The notes: generated by a model from the letters alone, not told the origin. 64,000 nucleotides of DNA from PALSA-1296 sp038210275 (GCA_038210275.1 JBBQWV010000006.1:62001-126000); one strand, 5' to 3'; positions 1-10,400 are shown, counted from the first letter of the stretch. Translations and numbers: made by a program.

Positions 1-279
1 AGAATCGGCATCAGTCGGAACTGCAAGCATAGTGCCACTTACTTGCATCACGACATGCACCGAGTCCTTCTCATTTTTAATTACCTGTCCTTCGGCAGGC
101 GAGACGATTGTAAGCTTTGCATCAGGATATGCGGGCGAACCTGTCGCCGGCTCAATTGCAACCTTTACAGCTGATGTATCGGAAGTGAGGGCGGCCTGCT
201 CCGCCTTTTTACCGCAACCAGTTAACACAGGTAAAACCAAGAGTCCGATTACAAAAAAAGATAGTAGTGATTTATACAT
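1..279 (-). CDS. Lipoprotein, N-terminal part only (cut by window edge)
   Basis: The reading frame opens at the ATG complementary to 277-279 and stays open to the window start, giving 93 residues of an unfinished protein. Residues 1-22 form a signal peptide (MYKSLLSFFVIGLLVLPVLTGC) ending in an LTGC lipobox, so the mature protein is predicted to be a lipid-anchored envelope protein starting at Cys22. The mature part contains a Pro/Ala-rich stretch and then the start of a beta-rich domain (AKLTIVSPAEGQVI, followed by DSVHVVMQVSG), which resembles an Ig-like or extracellular fold, but no family can be assigned. A good Bacteroidota-type promoter lies 23-52 bases upstream. No function is proposed. 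Confidence 0.75.
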   Translation of the reverse strand, partial: MYKSLLSFFVIGLLVLPVLTGCGKKAEQAALTSDTSAVKVAIEPATGSPAYPDAKLTIVSPAEGQVIKNEKDSVHVVMQVSGTMLAVPTDADS

Positions 280-301
280 AATTTGGGTGATTTTTAAGAT
301 A

Positions 302-331
302 CAAATATACGGAACATTCCTATCCTATCAA
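302..331 (-). promoter_or_regulatory. Bacteroidota-type promoter for the partial lipoprotein
   Basis: On the minus strand a TATATTTG (302-309, fits TAnnTTTG) is preceded by TTG (329-331) with exactly 19 bases between, the textbook spacing of the Bacteroidota -7/-33 promoter. It would start transcription about 15-20 bases before the ATG at 279. The remaining bases to 476 hold nothing else recognisable. Confidence 0.6.
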
Positions 332-476
332 CTCATGATGAGAAGAAATGATAAATTAAGAATGAAGAATTGAGAGGATTAGGAAAGGATTAAGACTCTT
401 AGCCCTGAGTTTTATGCTGAAAATAATATGAATGCAATTACGAACAATTCACTTCCGCAAGGGGCTTCACCTGATT

Positions 477-1244
477 TTATTTGCCATTCAGAAAGATCTG
501 TTCAAGCTCCAGAAGTTGATCCTTTGTATTGACACCGCTAACTTCGATGGAGTTGTTCGTCTGAGCTATGGCAACGGAAGTTGTGCCAAATTCTTTGATG
601 AGAAGAGCGAAAACATCAGTGAGATAATATTCTTTCTGATTATTTTCTGGAGTAAGTTTTGCAAGCATCGGATAAAGATATTCAGCCTGAAAGATATAAA
701 TTCCTGAATTTATTTCTTTGATCGCCTTTATTTCAGGACTTGCATCGCGATCTTCGATGATCGCTTTCAAATTCATTCCATCATCAGAACGAACGATGCG
801 TCCATATCCCGATGGATCTTCGAAAATTGCCGAGAGTACTGTTGCTTTGGCTCCTGAATTTCTATGAACTTCAAGAAGATTCGTTACCGTAGATTCTGAA
901 AGCAGCGGCACATCGCCATAGAGTACGAGTATATCACCTTTGAAATTTTCGAGCAGTGAAGTTGTCTGCTGCATCGCATGACCTGTCCCGAGTTGTTCGG
1001 CTTGTATGGCAAATTCAGTTTTCGGGTAAATAGAGGAGATATACTCTGCAACCTTTTCTTTACCGAATCCGATGATAACGATTGTGCGCTCGCTGCCTGC
1101 ACCTTCAGCAAGTTTGAGGACATGACCGACAAGCGGAATTCCCGCGATCTCATAAAGTACTTTTGGCTTGGTAGGGTCTTGCATTCGCTTCCCCTGGCCT
1201 GCGGCGAGGATAACGGTCGCAAGTGGGCGCGATGAATTTGGCAA
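477..1244 (-). CDS. GlmU-type nucleotidyltransferase, pyrophosphorylase domain only
   Basis: 255 residues matching the N-terminal uridylyltransferase half of GlmU, which makes UDP-N-acetylglucosamine from UTP and GlcNAc-1-phosphate for peptidoglycan and lipopolysaccharide. Visible motifs are the nucleotide-binding LAAGQGKRM with a following KPKVL (residues about 14-30), QLGTGHA, YGDVPLL, NSGIYIF and KEYYLTD. The protein stops where the left-handed beta-helix acetyltransferase domain of a full GlmU (about 450 residues) would begin; stop codon and downstream sequence show no continuing frame. It follows panD with 9 bases between, so it is probably the last gene of a panC-panD-glmU-like operon. 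A related sugar-1-phosphate nucleotidyltransferase role is possible, since the substrate cannot be read from the motifs alone. Confidence 0.85.
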   Translation of the reverse strand: MPNSSRPLATVILAAGQGKRMQDPTKPKVLYEIAGIPLVGHVLKLAEGAGSERTIVIIGFGKEKVAEYISSIYPKTEFAIQAEQLGTGHAMQQTTSLLENFKGDILVLYGDVPLLSESTVTNLLEVHRNSGAKATVLSAIFEDPSGYGRIVRSDDGMNLKAIIEDRDASPEIKAIKEINSGIYIFQAEYLYPMLAKLTPENNQKEYYLTDVFALLIKEFGTTSVAIAQTNNSIEVSGVNTKDQLLELEQIFLNGK

Positions 1245-1253
1245 GGCGAAAGA

Positions 1254-1643
1254 TCAGTTTACTAATTGGAAAGCTTCAACAGAATGCGTTACGTCTTTGA
1301 TCTTATTTTTCTTATCAACATGAACGATCGTTGGCTGGAAGTACCGAAGCTCTTCGGCATCCTCGAACTGTCCGTAACTGATAATGACGATTTCATCTCC
1401 AACTTGTCCTTTACGAGCTGCAGGTCCGTTCAAACAAACAACTCCTGATGCAGCGGGACCTTCGATGAGATACGTTTCGAAACGTTCGCCGTTATTGACA
1501 TTCACGATGGATACCTGCTCGTACGGAAGTAGATCTGCTGCAAGCATTAAATCGCTATCAAGCGTCAGCGAACCTTCGTAATAAAGGTCGGCTTGTGTGA
1601 CGGTTGCGCGGTGAATCTTTGATTTGAAAAGCGTTCTTTTCAT
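1254..1643 (-). CDS. panD: Aspartate 1-decarboxylase
   Basis: 129 residues, the usual length of PanD. It decarboxylates L-aspartate to beta-alanine for pantothenate synthesis in the cytoplasm. The self-cleavage site is clear: Gly24-Ser25 in YYEGSLT, where Ser25 becomes the pyruvoyl cofactor. Other family marks are the N-terminal KSKIHRATVTQADL, NGERFETYLI, and LNGPAARKGQVGD with IISYGQ. It lies 7 bases downstream of panC, so both beta-alanine and its condensation with pantoate come from the same transcript. Confidence 0.97.
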   Translation of the reverse strand: MKRTLFKSKIHRATVTQADLYYEGSLTLDSDLMLAADLLPYEQVSIVNVNNGERFETYLIEGPAASGVVCLNGPAARKGQVGDEIVIISYGQFEDAEELRYFQPTIVHVDKKNKIKDVTHSVEAFQLVN

Positions 1644-1650
1644 GAATTTC

Positions 1651-2505
1651 TTATTTTGGCTTCACGAGGACGTTATCAATAAGCCTTGTAGCGCCAATTC
1701 GGGCTGCAATGACCACTCCAATCTCCTCAGAAGCTTTAAACGACTCGGCGAACTGAAATGTTTCGGGATCGACAATATCGAGATATTCAAGAACGGCTTG
1801 GTGCTTTAATGAATCAAAGAACTTTATCCCGCTGAGTTTTGCATCTGCAATAGGTAAACCTCCAAGAAGGTGATCGCGAACATGAAAAAGAGTCTTTGAA
1901 AGAATGAGAGATTCTGTCCGCTCATCAACTGAAAGAAAGCGATTCCTTGAACTCATAGCAAGTCCATCGCTTTCTCGAATAGTCTCAACAACTTCGATCG
2001 CAATCGGAAAATGAAGATCACGCACCATTCGCTTAATAACGGCAGCTTGCTGAAGATCTTTCTGTCCGAAAAACGCAATATCAGGCTGAATAATATTAAA
2101 AAGCGACCCAACAACTGTTGCAACTCCTCTGAAATGCGTGGGGCGAATCACACCTTCGAATCCTTCGGTAATTTTTTCTACGTTGATAAAAGTCGAAGCA
2201 CCTTGCGGATATATTTCCACCGGCGATGGGAGAAAGAGAATATCTACACCTTCTTTTTCGAGAAGTTCAGAATCCTGATTTATTGTACGTGGATATTTAT
2301 CCAGATCTTCTGTCGGTGCGAATTGTGTAGGATTTACAAAAATGCTGACGACAGTTCTATCGCACTCAGCCTTCGATGCACGCACAAGTGAGAGATGTCC
2401 TTCATGCAATGCGCCCATTGTCGGGACGAAGCCGATTGATAAATGGTCTTTTCTCGATGAAGATAAAAGCGTTCTTAACTCCGAAACAGTTTTTGCTACT
2501 TGCAT
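1651..2505 (-). CDS. panC: Pantothenate synthetase
   Basis: 284 residues, full length. PanC condenses pantoate with beta-alanine using ATP. The class I synthetase-like nucleotidyl-transfer signature is seen at PTMGALHEGHLSLV (residues 28-41, HEGH as the HIGH-like motif), followed by SIFVNPTQFAPTEDLDKYPR, FFGQKDLQQA and the MSSRN loop. It is the first gene of the panC-panD-glmU-like minus-strand group and stands divergent to the RodZ-like gene, with about 165 bases between the two starts in which I see no strong promoter match. Confidence 0.97.
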   Translation of the reverse strand: MQVAKTVSELRTLLSSSRKDHLSIGFVPTMGALHEGHLSLVRASKAECDRTVVSIFVNPTQFAPTEDLDKYPRTINQDSELLEKEGVDILFLPSPVEIYPQGASTFINVEKITEGFEGVIRPTHFRGVATVVGSLFNIIQPDIAFFGQKDLQQAAVIKRMVRDLHFPIAIEVVETIRESDGLAMSSRNRFLSVDERTESLILSKTLFHVRDHLLGGLPIADAKLSGIKFFDSLKHQAVLEYLDIVDPETFQFAESFKASEEIGVVIAARIGATRLIDNVLVKPK

Positions 2506-2670
2506 TTATTCATAAAATGGATTCACAGCACATACAAAGTTACGAAGGCTTCATTCGAAAAGATTCAAAACATATTTTTTTTGCTCATTATTGCAGAATT
2601 TGAACCAAGATAGGGTAAAACTTCGTTGCAGTATCACCCTCACTCTATCACAAAATTATTGCTATTCGGA

Positions 2671-4014
2671 GTGGCTCGTAGTATAGATGAAATATTAACA
2701 CCAGAAACTGGGAAGATCCTGCGCCAAGCGCGGGAAGCCCGCGGCTTGAGTATTGCCGATGCAGCCACCAAATTGCGGCTCAATCCGCATTATATTGAAA
2801 GCATGGAGGCAGGCGATCTCCGTCCCCTTCCACCGGGACCCTACCGTAAAGCTTTTGTAAACGAATATGCAAAATTCCTTAATATAAAACTCGATGCTCT
2901 TCAAAAGGAAACTCCACATGAGGAGAAGAGCGACAGCATATTTTCGTCTGTCCCATCTGTCGCAAAAAAGGTCGGCAGAGAAGCAGCATCCATAGCCCAA
3001 GATGTCAAGCAAGGGGCTGAAAGTGTTGCTAAGAAAGTAGAAGAAGGAGTCAAAGATGCCGTGGAAGAAATTACGGCTCGCGATCTTTGGGAAGAAGCCG
3101 ATGAAGTACGCAACGAACGTCTTGGCATTAGTAAAAGAAAAGAGGAAGAGCCGAGGATGTCGGTTCGTAAGCGAGATATTCCCCCACCCGCACCTAAACC
3201 TATTCAAACAGCTTTTGTACCAGTAGAACCTGAGCCGCCTCTTCCGGAAAAAGAAGTTCGCAGATCAAGGCGTTTGGAAGTTGAAGAAAACCCAGTCATA
3301 AATTATTCTTCGAAATACGAGAAACAAGATAATGAAGAAATTTCTCATGGAGGAATGTCGCGTACGACAAAAACCATTGTCGGACTTCTTGTGCTTATCG
3401 CGGCAATCATTGGGTATTCGATCTTTCTCAAAAAACAAAATCAACCGGCAGTGATCCAAGAACCGGATCAAAAGATCGCAACCAAACAGCCTGAACAAAA
3501 ACCAAAGTTAGTAGCTTCGCCAAAAAACGATTCGGTTGCCGCTTTAGCGGTCTCATCCGGTGACTCTCTTGTTTTTATTATCACTGCTAAAGATTCAGTC
3601 TGGGTATCTATCTCGCCGGATGTGGGCAAGGGATTCAGAGGTAAACTTGCAAAAGGCGAAGTAAAAAGATTTTCTGCTAAAGAAAAATATTTCCTCTTCC
3701 TTGGTAATCAAAAATCAGTTTCGATGACCCTTGATGGAAAAACTATATCAAACCTTCCGACAGTTGCTGGTTCGAATCTGGTCGTACGCAATGCTGTGCT
3801 CACCCGTGATAAGGTAAGTGTAGTGCCAACTGACCAACTAAAAGCCGAAAAGCCAAAGAAAGATGTTCCTCCAAAAAAGAAAGAAGTAGTTAAGAAGAAG
3901 ATTGAACCTGCAAAGAGGAAACCGACTCCTGCTCCTAAGAAAAATAAAAAAGCATTGAAGACACCTGTGATCAATAAACAGATACCTTCCGTAAATCCTG
4001 TTTTGCCTCGTTAG
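2671..4014 (+). CDS. RodZ-like membrane protein with N-terminal helix-turn-helix
   Basis: Begins with a Cro/XRE-type HTH typical of RodZ (from ILRQAREARGLSIADAATKL on, then YIESMEAGDLRPLPPGPYRKAF), which in RodZ binds MreB rather than DNA. After it comes a strongly helical, Ala/Lys/Glu-rich segment (about residues 95-140) with repeated VAKKV units, a Pro/charged linker, one transmembrane helix (about residues 234-253, IVGLLVLIAAIIGYSIFL) and a periplasmic beta-rich domain resembling DUF4115, then a Lys/Pro-rich tail. This order is that of cell-shape protein RodZ, but no mreBCD neighbours are present. I chose the GTG at 2671 as start; a TTG at 2626 would add 15 non-conserved residues. ligA starts 5 bases after the stop. 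Confidence 0.8.
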   Translation: MARSIDEILTPETGKILRQAREARGLSIADAATKLRLNPHYIESMEAGDLRPLPPGPYRKAFVNEYAKFLNIKLDALQKETPHEEKSDSIFSSVPSVAKKVGREAASIAQDVKQGAESVAKKVEEGVKDAVEEITARDLWEEADEVRNERLGISKRKEEEPRMSVRKRDIPPPAPKPIQTAFVPVEPEPPLPEKEVRRSRRLEVEENPVINYSSKYEKQDNEEISHGGMSRTTKTIVGLLVLIAAIIGYSIFLKKQNQPAVIQEPDQKIATKQPEQKPKLVASPKNDSVAALAVSSGDSLVFIITAKDSVWVSISPDVGKGFRGKLAKGEVKRFSAKEKYFLFLGNQKSVSMTLDGKTISNLPTVAGSNLVVRNAVLTRDKVSVVPTDQLKAEKPKKDVPPKKKEVVKKKIEPAKRKPTPAPKKNKKALKTPVINKQIPSVNPVLPR

Positions 4015-4019
4015 AATTT

Positions 4020-6053
4020 ATGAAAGCAATCGAAGCAGTTCATCATCAAATTGAAAAACTTCGCAATGCGTTGAATGAACATGACTATCGTTATTACGTG
4101 CTGGCTGATCCAAGTGTCAGTGATCACGAGTACGATGTAATGATGAAGGAGCTTGAATCGCTTGAAGCCAAGCATCCTGAATTTGCTTCTGCGGATTCCC
4201 CCACAGCACGAGTTTCCGGCGAACCAACAAAACTTTTTCCTTCCGCCCAGCACGCAGTGCCGATGCTTTCACTTGCTAATACCTATAACAAAGATGAAGT
4301 ATCGGAATTCGAACGACGAGTAACTGATATGCTTGAGCATTCTCCAAAAGAAGGATATACCTGTGAGTTAAAGCTCGACGGTGTTGCGATGAGCCTGACG
4401 TATGAAAACGGGAGACTTGTTTGTGGCGCAACACGCGGTGACGGCGTTGTAGGCGATGATGTCACTGCCAATGTTCGCACGATTCGTTCTATTCCGCTTA
4501 TCATTCGAGAGACAAAAAAATATTCGTACCTCTCTTTCGAAGTTCGTGGTGAAGTGTTTATGGATTTGGAAGGATTTCGTAAGATGAATGCCGAGCGCGA
4601 AGAACTCGGCGAAACTGCATTTGCTAATCCGCGCAACTCCACTGCCGGAACGCTGAAGACTCTGGATTCACGGGAAGTAGCGAAACGTCCGCTGAACTTT
4701 ACGGCATATCAATTACAATTTATCGGAGAAGAAGAAGTTGATCTGCCTACGCAAACTTCTCGATTAAAATTTCTTGAAGATCTTGGCTTCCCTATTTCGA
4801 AATACACGAAGCAAGTAAAGTCTATCGAAGAGATCATGAACTTCGCAATGAAGTGGCAAGAAGAACGCGATACACTTCCTTTCGAAATTGACGGAGCCGT
4901 CATCAAAGTAAATTCTCTTCGCGAACAAGAAGAACTCGGTACTGTTGCAAAATCTCCCCGTTGGGCTATCGCTTATAAATTTGAAGCGAGACAAGCAAAG
5001 ACGATCCTGAATAGCATCACACTACAAGTTGGTAGAATGGGGACGATCACACCTGTTGCTGAACTTGAGCCTGTTGCATTAACGGGCATCACCATAAGGC
5101 GCGCAACCCTTCATAATGCTGATGAGATCGAGCGCAAAGATTTTCGCATTGGCGATACCGTCATAATCGAGCGCGGTGGAGATGTCATTCCGAAAGTTGC
5201 GGGTGTAGATCTCTCAAAACGTCCGAAGAACGCAAAACCTTTTCACTATCCGAAAAATTGTCCGGCGTGTGATTCACTACTTGTACGACCTGAAGGTGAA
5301 GTAAGTTGGTATTGTGAAAATCCTGTTTGTCCGCCACAAGTTGTTGCGCGTATCACCCATTTCGCTGCGCGAGGCGCGATGGATATTTCGGGGCTTGGCG
5401 AGCAATCAGTCGAGCAATTTGTTGGGGCGGGATTACTGACTACAATTGATACAATCTATGATCTGATCAATAAGAACGATGAGCTGATTGCTCTTGACCG
5501 TATGGGTGAGAAGAAATTAGAAAATCTTTTTGCAGGAATTGAGAAAAGCAAATCTCAACCACCAGAAAAACTTCTCTTCGGTCTTGGCATTCGCCATGTC
5601 GGTGTGAATGTTGCGAAGCTACTTATTAAAGCTTTTGGCTCAATTGATGAAGTAAGCAAAGCAACTTTAGAACAGATCGACGAAATACCTGCAATAGGAC
5701 CCGAGATTGCATCAAGTGTGTATGCGTATTTCAGAAATCCAAAAGTACTTCCTATTCTTAATCGTTTGCATAATGCAGGTCTTGCATTTGGCGGAGAGAA
5801 AGTTGAACGTAAAATTATTGAATCGGAATTTTTTAAAGGTAAGACATTTGTTCTCACCGGCACGCTTTCATCAATGACACGCGATGAAGCAAAAGAAAAG
5901 ATCGAAACACGCGGCGGAAAAACGACAGGATCGGTCAGTAAAAAGACTGACTACGTCCTTGCAGGTACAGAAGCGGGATCAAAACTGGACAAGGCTAATG
6001 AGTTAGGAGTTACAGTATTAGACGAGAACACTTTTATAAAAGAATTGACTTGA
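4020..6053 (+). CDS. ligA: NAD-dependent DNA ligase
   Basis: 677 residues, full length. LigA seals nicks in replication and repair. Domains in order: Ia NAD-binding helices (HDYRYYVLADPSVSDHEYD), adenylation domain with the nucleophile Lys118 in the KLDG motif, OB fold, a four-Cys zinc finger (CPAC then CENPVCPP), helix-hairpin-helix repeats, and a C-terminal BRCT domain (about residues 600-677, FKGKTFVLTGTL). The gene is closely spaced after the RodZ-like gene and followed by a membrane protein gene, so it is probably co-transcribed with both. Confidence 0.98.
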   Translation: MKAIEAVHHQIEKLRNALNEHDYRYYVLADPSVSDHEYDVMMKELESLEAKHPEFASADSPTARVSGEPTKLFPSAQHAVPMLSLANTYNKDEVSEFERRVTDMLEHSPKEGYTCELKLDGVAMSLTYENGRLVCGATRGDGVVGDDVTANVRTIRSIPLIIRETKKYSYLSFEVRGEVFMDLEGFRKMNAEREELGETAFANPRNSTAGTLKTLDSREVAKRPLNFTAYQLQFIGEEEVDLPTQTSRLKFLEDLGFPISKYTKQVKSIEEIMNFAMKWQEERDTLPFEIDGAVIKVNSLREQEELGTVAKSPRWAIAYKFEARQAKTILNSITLQVGRMGTITPVAELEPVALTGITIRRATLHNADEIERKDFRIGDTVIIERGGDVIPKVAGVDLSKRPKNAKPFHYPKNCPACDSLLVRPEGEVSWYCENPVCPPQVVARITHFAARGAMDISGLGEQSVEQFVGAGLLTTIDTIYDLINKNDELIALDRMGEKKLENLFAGIEKSKSQPPEKLLFGLGIRHVGVNVAKLLIKAFGSIDEVSKATLEQIDEIPAIGPEIASSVYAYFRNPKVLPILNRLHNAGLAFGGEKVERKIIESEFFKGKTFVLTGTLSSMTRDEAKEKIETRGGKTTGSVSKKTDYVLAGTEAGSKLDKANELGVTVLDENTFIKELT

Positions 6054-6095
6054 TCTTTCCTAAATTTTTAATTTACATTTTTAATTTTAATTTCC

Positions 6096-7292
6096 ATGAT
6101 CCCATCACGCCCTCTCGACCTCGGTGGAATAATTAACGAGGCTTTACGCATAATAAAGCTTACCTATTGGCGCGCCGCTATAATCCTCCTCGTTTTTTAT
6201 TTACCGGGATTTGTAATAATTCAGATCGGGCTGAATGATCTCATTGCTGACACGCAAGATATTGTTTCAAAATATTCTGCCGTTTCACCCGAAGCTCCTA
6301 TTCTCGTCAGAGATTATCTTTTTACGAGCGATAATTCCAAATCTTTTTCTTCACCCTTATTACGGCTTCAATATAGCGAACTCTATAAATCCATTGACAG
6401 TGTTCAGGATGCGCTCAATACAAAATATCCGGATTCCACTTCTCGTCGCTTGCTTAAGAAGCAAGTAGATAGTATTACCGAAGTCGTACGTACTTCCAAT
6501 CCACAATTGACAAGTATTTTTAACGGTGAGCTTGCTGTCAGCTTCTTTATCCTTCTTGCAGGATTCGTGATTCTAATTCTGGGCTATATCGGTAACATTG
6601 CCGCACAGTATGATCTTAGTTCTCGTGCGTTTGAAGATCGCCACTTCAACTTTGGTAAGATATTTAAGCTGACTCTTTCGAGATCAATGTGGATGCTTCT
6701 CATCCAATATATTTTAATCGCATTTGCGATGCTCTTTGGATTTACCATCGTCATCGGCATCACCTATGCAATTTCTCCTGTACTTGGCATACTCGGAATG
6801 CTCATATCATTTATTGCAGTTGCATATTCCGGAGTCAGAATTATATTTTCAGCAATTGCACTGGTCAGTGAAGAACTTGGTCCTTTCGAAGCTATCAAAC
6901 GGAGTCTGATTCTTACTGAAGGAATGTTCTGGAGAGTTATTGGAATAGGGCTTATTTGTGGATTACTTCTTATCGTCGTGAAGTCGTTTATTCAACTGCC
7001 GTTCAGCCTTATCATTTCTCCTAAACTGACGTGGGTAGTTGAATGTATCCGAGGAAATTTTGCAAATATTCCTGCCATTTTTGCAAATCTCAGGGCAGGA
7101 ATTTATGCCTGGGAAGCTATTATCATTTTTGGAACTCTGGTTTGCGCTTCATTCTCACCTGCATTTATTACGACTTTCTACTACGATCTCCGTACACGGC
7201 ATGAAGGCACACTTGAATATAGTGAAGGTTTGCCGGAAGATAACTTAGAACTTCCTGAGGAGCATCATGATCAGCGAGAACCTCAAGATTAA
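6096..7292 (+). CDS. Polytopic membrane protein, GPDPase membrane-domain-like
   Basis: 398 residues with about six hydrophobic spans (near residues 23-45, 148-172, 202-250, 279-298 and 360-380) and a charged C-terminal tail rich in Glu and Asp. The section around FSAIALVSEELGPFEAIKRS and LILTEGMFWRVIGIG has the pattern of the membrane domain found beside glycerophosphodiester phosphodiesterases and in many uncharacterised membrane proteins (conserved Gly-Pro-x-Glu-Ala-x-x-Arg-Ser then F/W-Arg). The extracytoplasmic loop between the first two spans holds about 100 residues with a helical Asp/Ser-rich part. No catalytic motif is visible, so the function is unknown. A strong terminator-like hairpin follows at 7340-7399. 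Confidence 0.7.
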   Translation: MIPSRPLDLGGIINEALRIIKLTYWRAAIILLVFYLPGFVIIQIGLNDLIADTQDIVSKYSAVSPEAPILVRDYLFTSDNSKSFSSPLLRLQYSELYKSIDSVQDALNTKYPDSTSRRLLKKQVDSITEVVRTSNPQLTSIFNGELAVSFFILLAGFVILILGYIGNIAAQYDLSSRAFEDRHFNFGKIFKLTLSRSMWMLLIQYILIAFAMLFGFTIVIGITYAISPVLGILGMLISFIAVAYSGVRIIFSAIALVSEELGPFEAIKRSLILTEGMFWRVIGIGLICGLLLIVVKSFIQLPFSLIISPKLTWVVECIRGNFANIPAIFANLRAGIYAWEAIIIFGTLVCASFSPAFITTFYYDLRTRHEGTLEYSEGLPEDNLELPEEHHDQREPQD

Positions 7293-7339
7293 CCGCTGCG
7301 CGGATTTTAGTATTATAATTTTCTGTTAAGAGCTTTACT

Positions 7340-7399
7340 TGCATGAGGCTCACGAAGGAGATTTTTCCTTCGCGAGCCATGCAGGCGTTTTGTGTTTTT
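7340..7399 (+). terminator. Rho-independent terminator after the membrane protein gene
   Basis: A long imperfect hairpin has arms 7340-7359 and 7366-7383 (TGCATG-AG-GCTC-A-CGAAGGA against its near complement, with a small bulge and one mismatch), followed by a T-rich run (GTTTTGTGTTTTT). It separates the ligA group from mfd. Confidence 0.7.
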
Positions 7400-7413
7400 A
7401 AATAATTTCTTCG

Positions 7414-10400
7414 ATGACCCCACTCTATAAAAGTCTTTCTCATATTATTCAGTCGCTTCCGGCAATGTCGGATATTCGAACTGCGATCAGTAATGAGGGT
7501 CAGAAATATTCGCTGACGAATCTCCCTTCATCTCTTGATGCACTTCTATTTGCACATATTTATGGGGAAGAAAATCGAAACACGCTGATAGTTTTCGAAG
7601 AGGCGAAGGATGCCGAGCGCGCATTTGACGATCTTGCAAAACTTCTCGGCGAGGAGTCGCTTGTTCTTTTTTCACAAGTAGCGCAACATTCATCGATCAA
7701 GCAAGAGCTTCGGAAGAATACAGCACAAGCAGAAAATTTCGGGCAGATACTTGAGGCTTTAGAAAAGCTTACGCAATCAAAGGAGCATCTCTTAATCATC
7801 GCTGATGCCGATTCCCTTCTCATCCCGCTTCCCGCTTCAAATACATTTACGAAGGAAACGCTTATTCTCTCTGTCGGCGAAACTTTAGGTTATGATTTTT
7901 TTGCTCTTTGGCTTCGTGAGCATCGCTTTGAAGAAAAGCAGTTCGTCGAAACTTCCGGAGATTTTGCAATTCGCGGCGGTATTATCGACGTTTTTCCTTT
8001 TACCGATACTGTACCGTTTCGCATCGAGTTTTTTGGCGATACGATCGAATCCATTCGTGAATTCGATTCTATCAGCCAACGCTCGATTGCTCATCGTCAG
8101 GAGTTAACACTGGTTCCGAACGCGCTGGAATCAGAAAGCATCGTGCGTACGGCAACGCTATTTGACTACCTTCCTGAAAAAACTCTTGTCGCTGGATATG
8201 AACCTGAACGCATCTATAGCAAATTAGAAAATGCAGGCGGAGAGGACATTCGTACGAAACTCGAGGAACGAACTAATTTCTTTATTACAAATTTTCCGCA
8301 GCAGAATTCTTCTATTATAGATTTTGCTGTTAAGCGTCAGCCCAGTTTCAATGCAAATCTAAAAGTCATTCGCGAGACGATTCACAAACTTGTTGAAGAT
8401 GGAAATGAAGTTATCATCCTCTCTGAATCAAAAGAGTTGATGAAACGAATGGAAGATCTTCTTGAATCAGGTGAAACCGAAGGCGATCCGCATACTGATG
8501 AATACGCCGAGCTTGATAAATCTGAATTTGATTTTACTCCCTTAAAAACCGGTAAGATCGTTTACCGAACTCCTTCACTTGCACATGGTTTTCTAATGCC
8601 TGATGGAGTTAAGCGAGTTGTGTTTACTGAACATGAGTTATTCGGCAGACGACGTGATCGTGGCGCATCAAGTCGTAAACGGGCTTCGAGAGCAAAAGGT
8701 ATTTCACTTCGTGAACTTCGGACTCTTAAACGCGGTGACTTACTTGTCCATGAAGATAAGGGTATCGGCAAATTCATGGGGCTTGATACGATTGAAGTTC
8801 GTGGCGCAAAGCAAGAAGTTGTTCGGCTTAACTATCGCGATAATGACGTACTCTTTGTCAATCTGGATTACATTGCAAAACTCTCGCGATATTCTTCTGC
8901 AGAAGTTGCTGAAGAAAGCGTGAAGCTCTCGAAGCTCGGATCCCCTGCATGGCAAAAAACGAAAGAGAAAACAAAGAAGCGGCTCAAAGATATTGCAAGA
9001 AGTTTAATTACGATCTATGCCCGAAGAAAAAAGCAAGAAGGATTTGTTTTTTCTAAAGACGATATCATCCAGCGTGAGATGGAAGCGGCATTTCTTTATG
9101 AAGATACTCCAGATCAGGCAAAGGCAACCGAAGATCTGAAACGTGATATGGAAACCGGCGCTCCGATGGATAGACTTATCTGCGGAGATGTCGGTTACGG
9201 TAAAACAGAAATTGCTATGCGTGCAGCGATGAAGGCAACACTTGATAAGAAGCAGGTAGCTGTGCTTGTACCAACAACCATCTTAGCTGAACAACATGAA
9301 CGCTCATTTAAAGATAGATTAGAGAGGTTCGGAGTTGCCGTTGCTTCGATCTCCAGATTTAAGACAACAAAAGAGCAAAAAGTTGTTCTTGAAAAACTTG
9401 CTGAAGGAAAAATTGACGTACTCATCGGCACTCACCGTCTTCTTTCGAAAGATGTTATCTTCAAAGACATCGGCTTGCTCATCATTGATGAAGAACATCG
9501 TTTTGGAGTAGCAGCAAAAGAAAAATTACGAGAAATGCGCGCAACAGTGGATACTCTTACACTAACAGCAACTCCTATTCCTCGCACATTAAATTTTTCT
9601 CTTCTTGGCGCTCGTGATCTTTCTGTTATTGAAACTCCTCCGAAAAACCGCCTCCCCATCACGACGGAAATTCTGACTAATCTTACTTCCGATACTATTC
9701 GTCAAGCCCTACGTCGTGAGATGGAGCGCGGAGGACAGATCTATGCGATCAATGATAAGGTCATGGATATTGAGCTTTATGCCACAACGTTAAGAGAACT
9801 TGCTCCGCGAGCACGAACAGGCATTGTTCACGGACAACTCAGTTCAACAGCAATAGAAAAAGTAATGCGGGATTTTCTCGAACGAAAAATTGATATTCTC
9901 TGTGCAACAAAAATTGTGGAGTCTGGACTTGACGTCCCAAATGCGAATACGATCATCATTAATCGTGCAAACAATTTTGGGTTGGCAGAACTTTACCAAC
10001 TTCGCGGAAGAGTAGGTCGCTCAAACGAACAGGCATACTGCTATCTCGTAACTCCGCCGATCAAACAGCTTTCGAAAGATTCACTACGCAGGCTTGAGGC
10101 AATGGAAGAATTTTCTGATCTCGGTGCCGGATTTCAACTTGCGATGCGTGATCTGGAAATTCGCGGCGCTGGAAATTTGCTCGGCGCAGAGCAATCCGGA
10201 TTTATTAATGACATTGGATTCGACCTCTTCCAAAAAACGCTTGCCGAAGCAGTTGATGAATTAAAAGAAGAAGAATTTAAAGAACTCTTCAAAGATCAAC
10301 CCGTCAGTACTTCTCGCAATGCGTTCATTCGCCGCAGGAAGGAAGATTCAGATGGAACAAGTATTTCTCTCGGAGTTGATGCGCTCATTCCCGAACATTA

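Noticed and set aside
32..373. 113-residue plus-strand frame at the window start
   Set aside because: It is the reverse of the lipoprotein at 1-279, which has a signal peptide and promoter.
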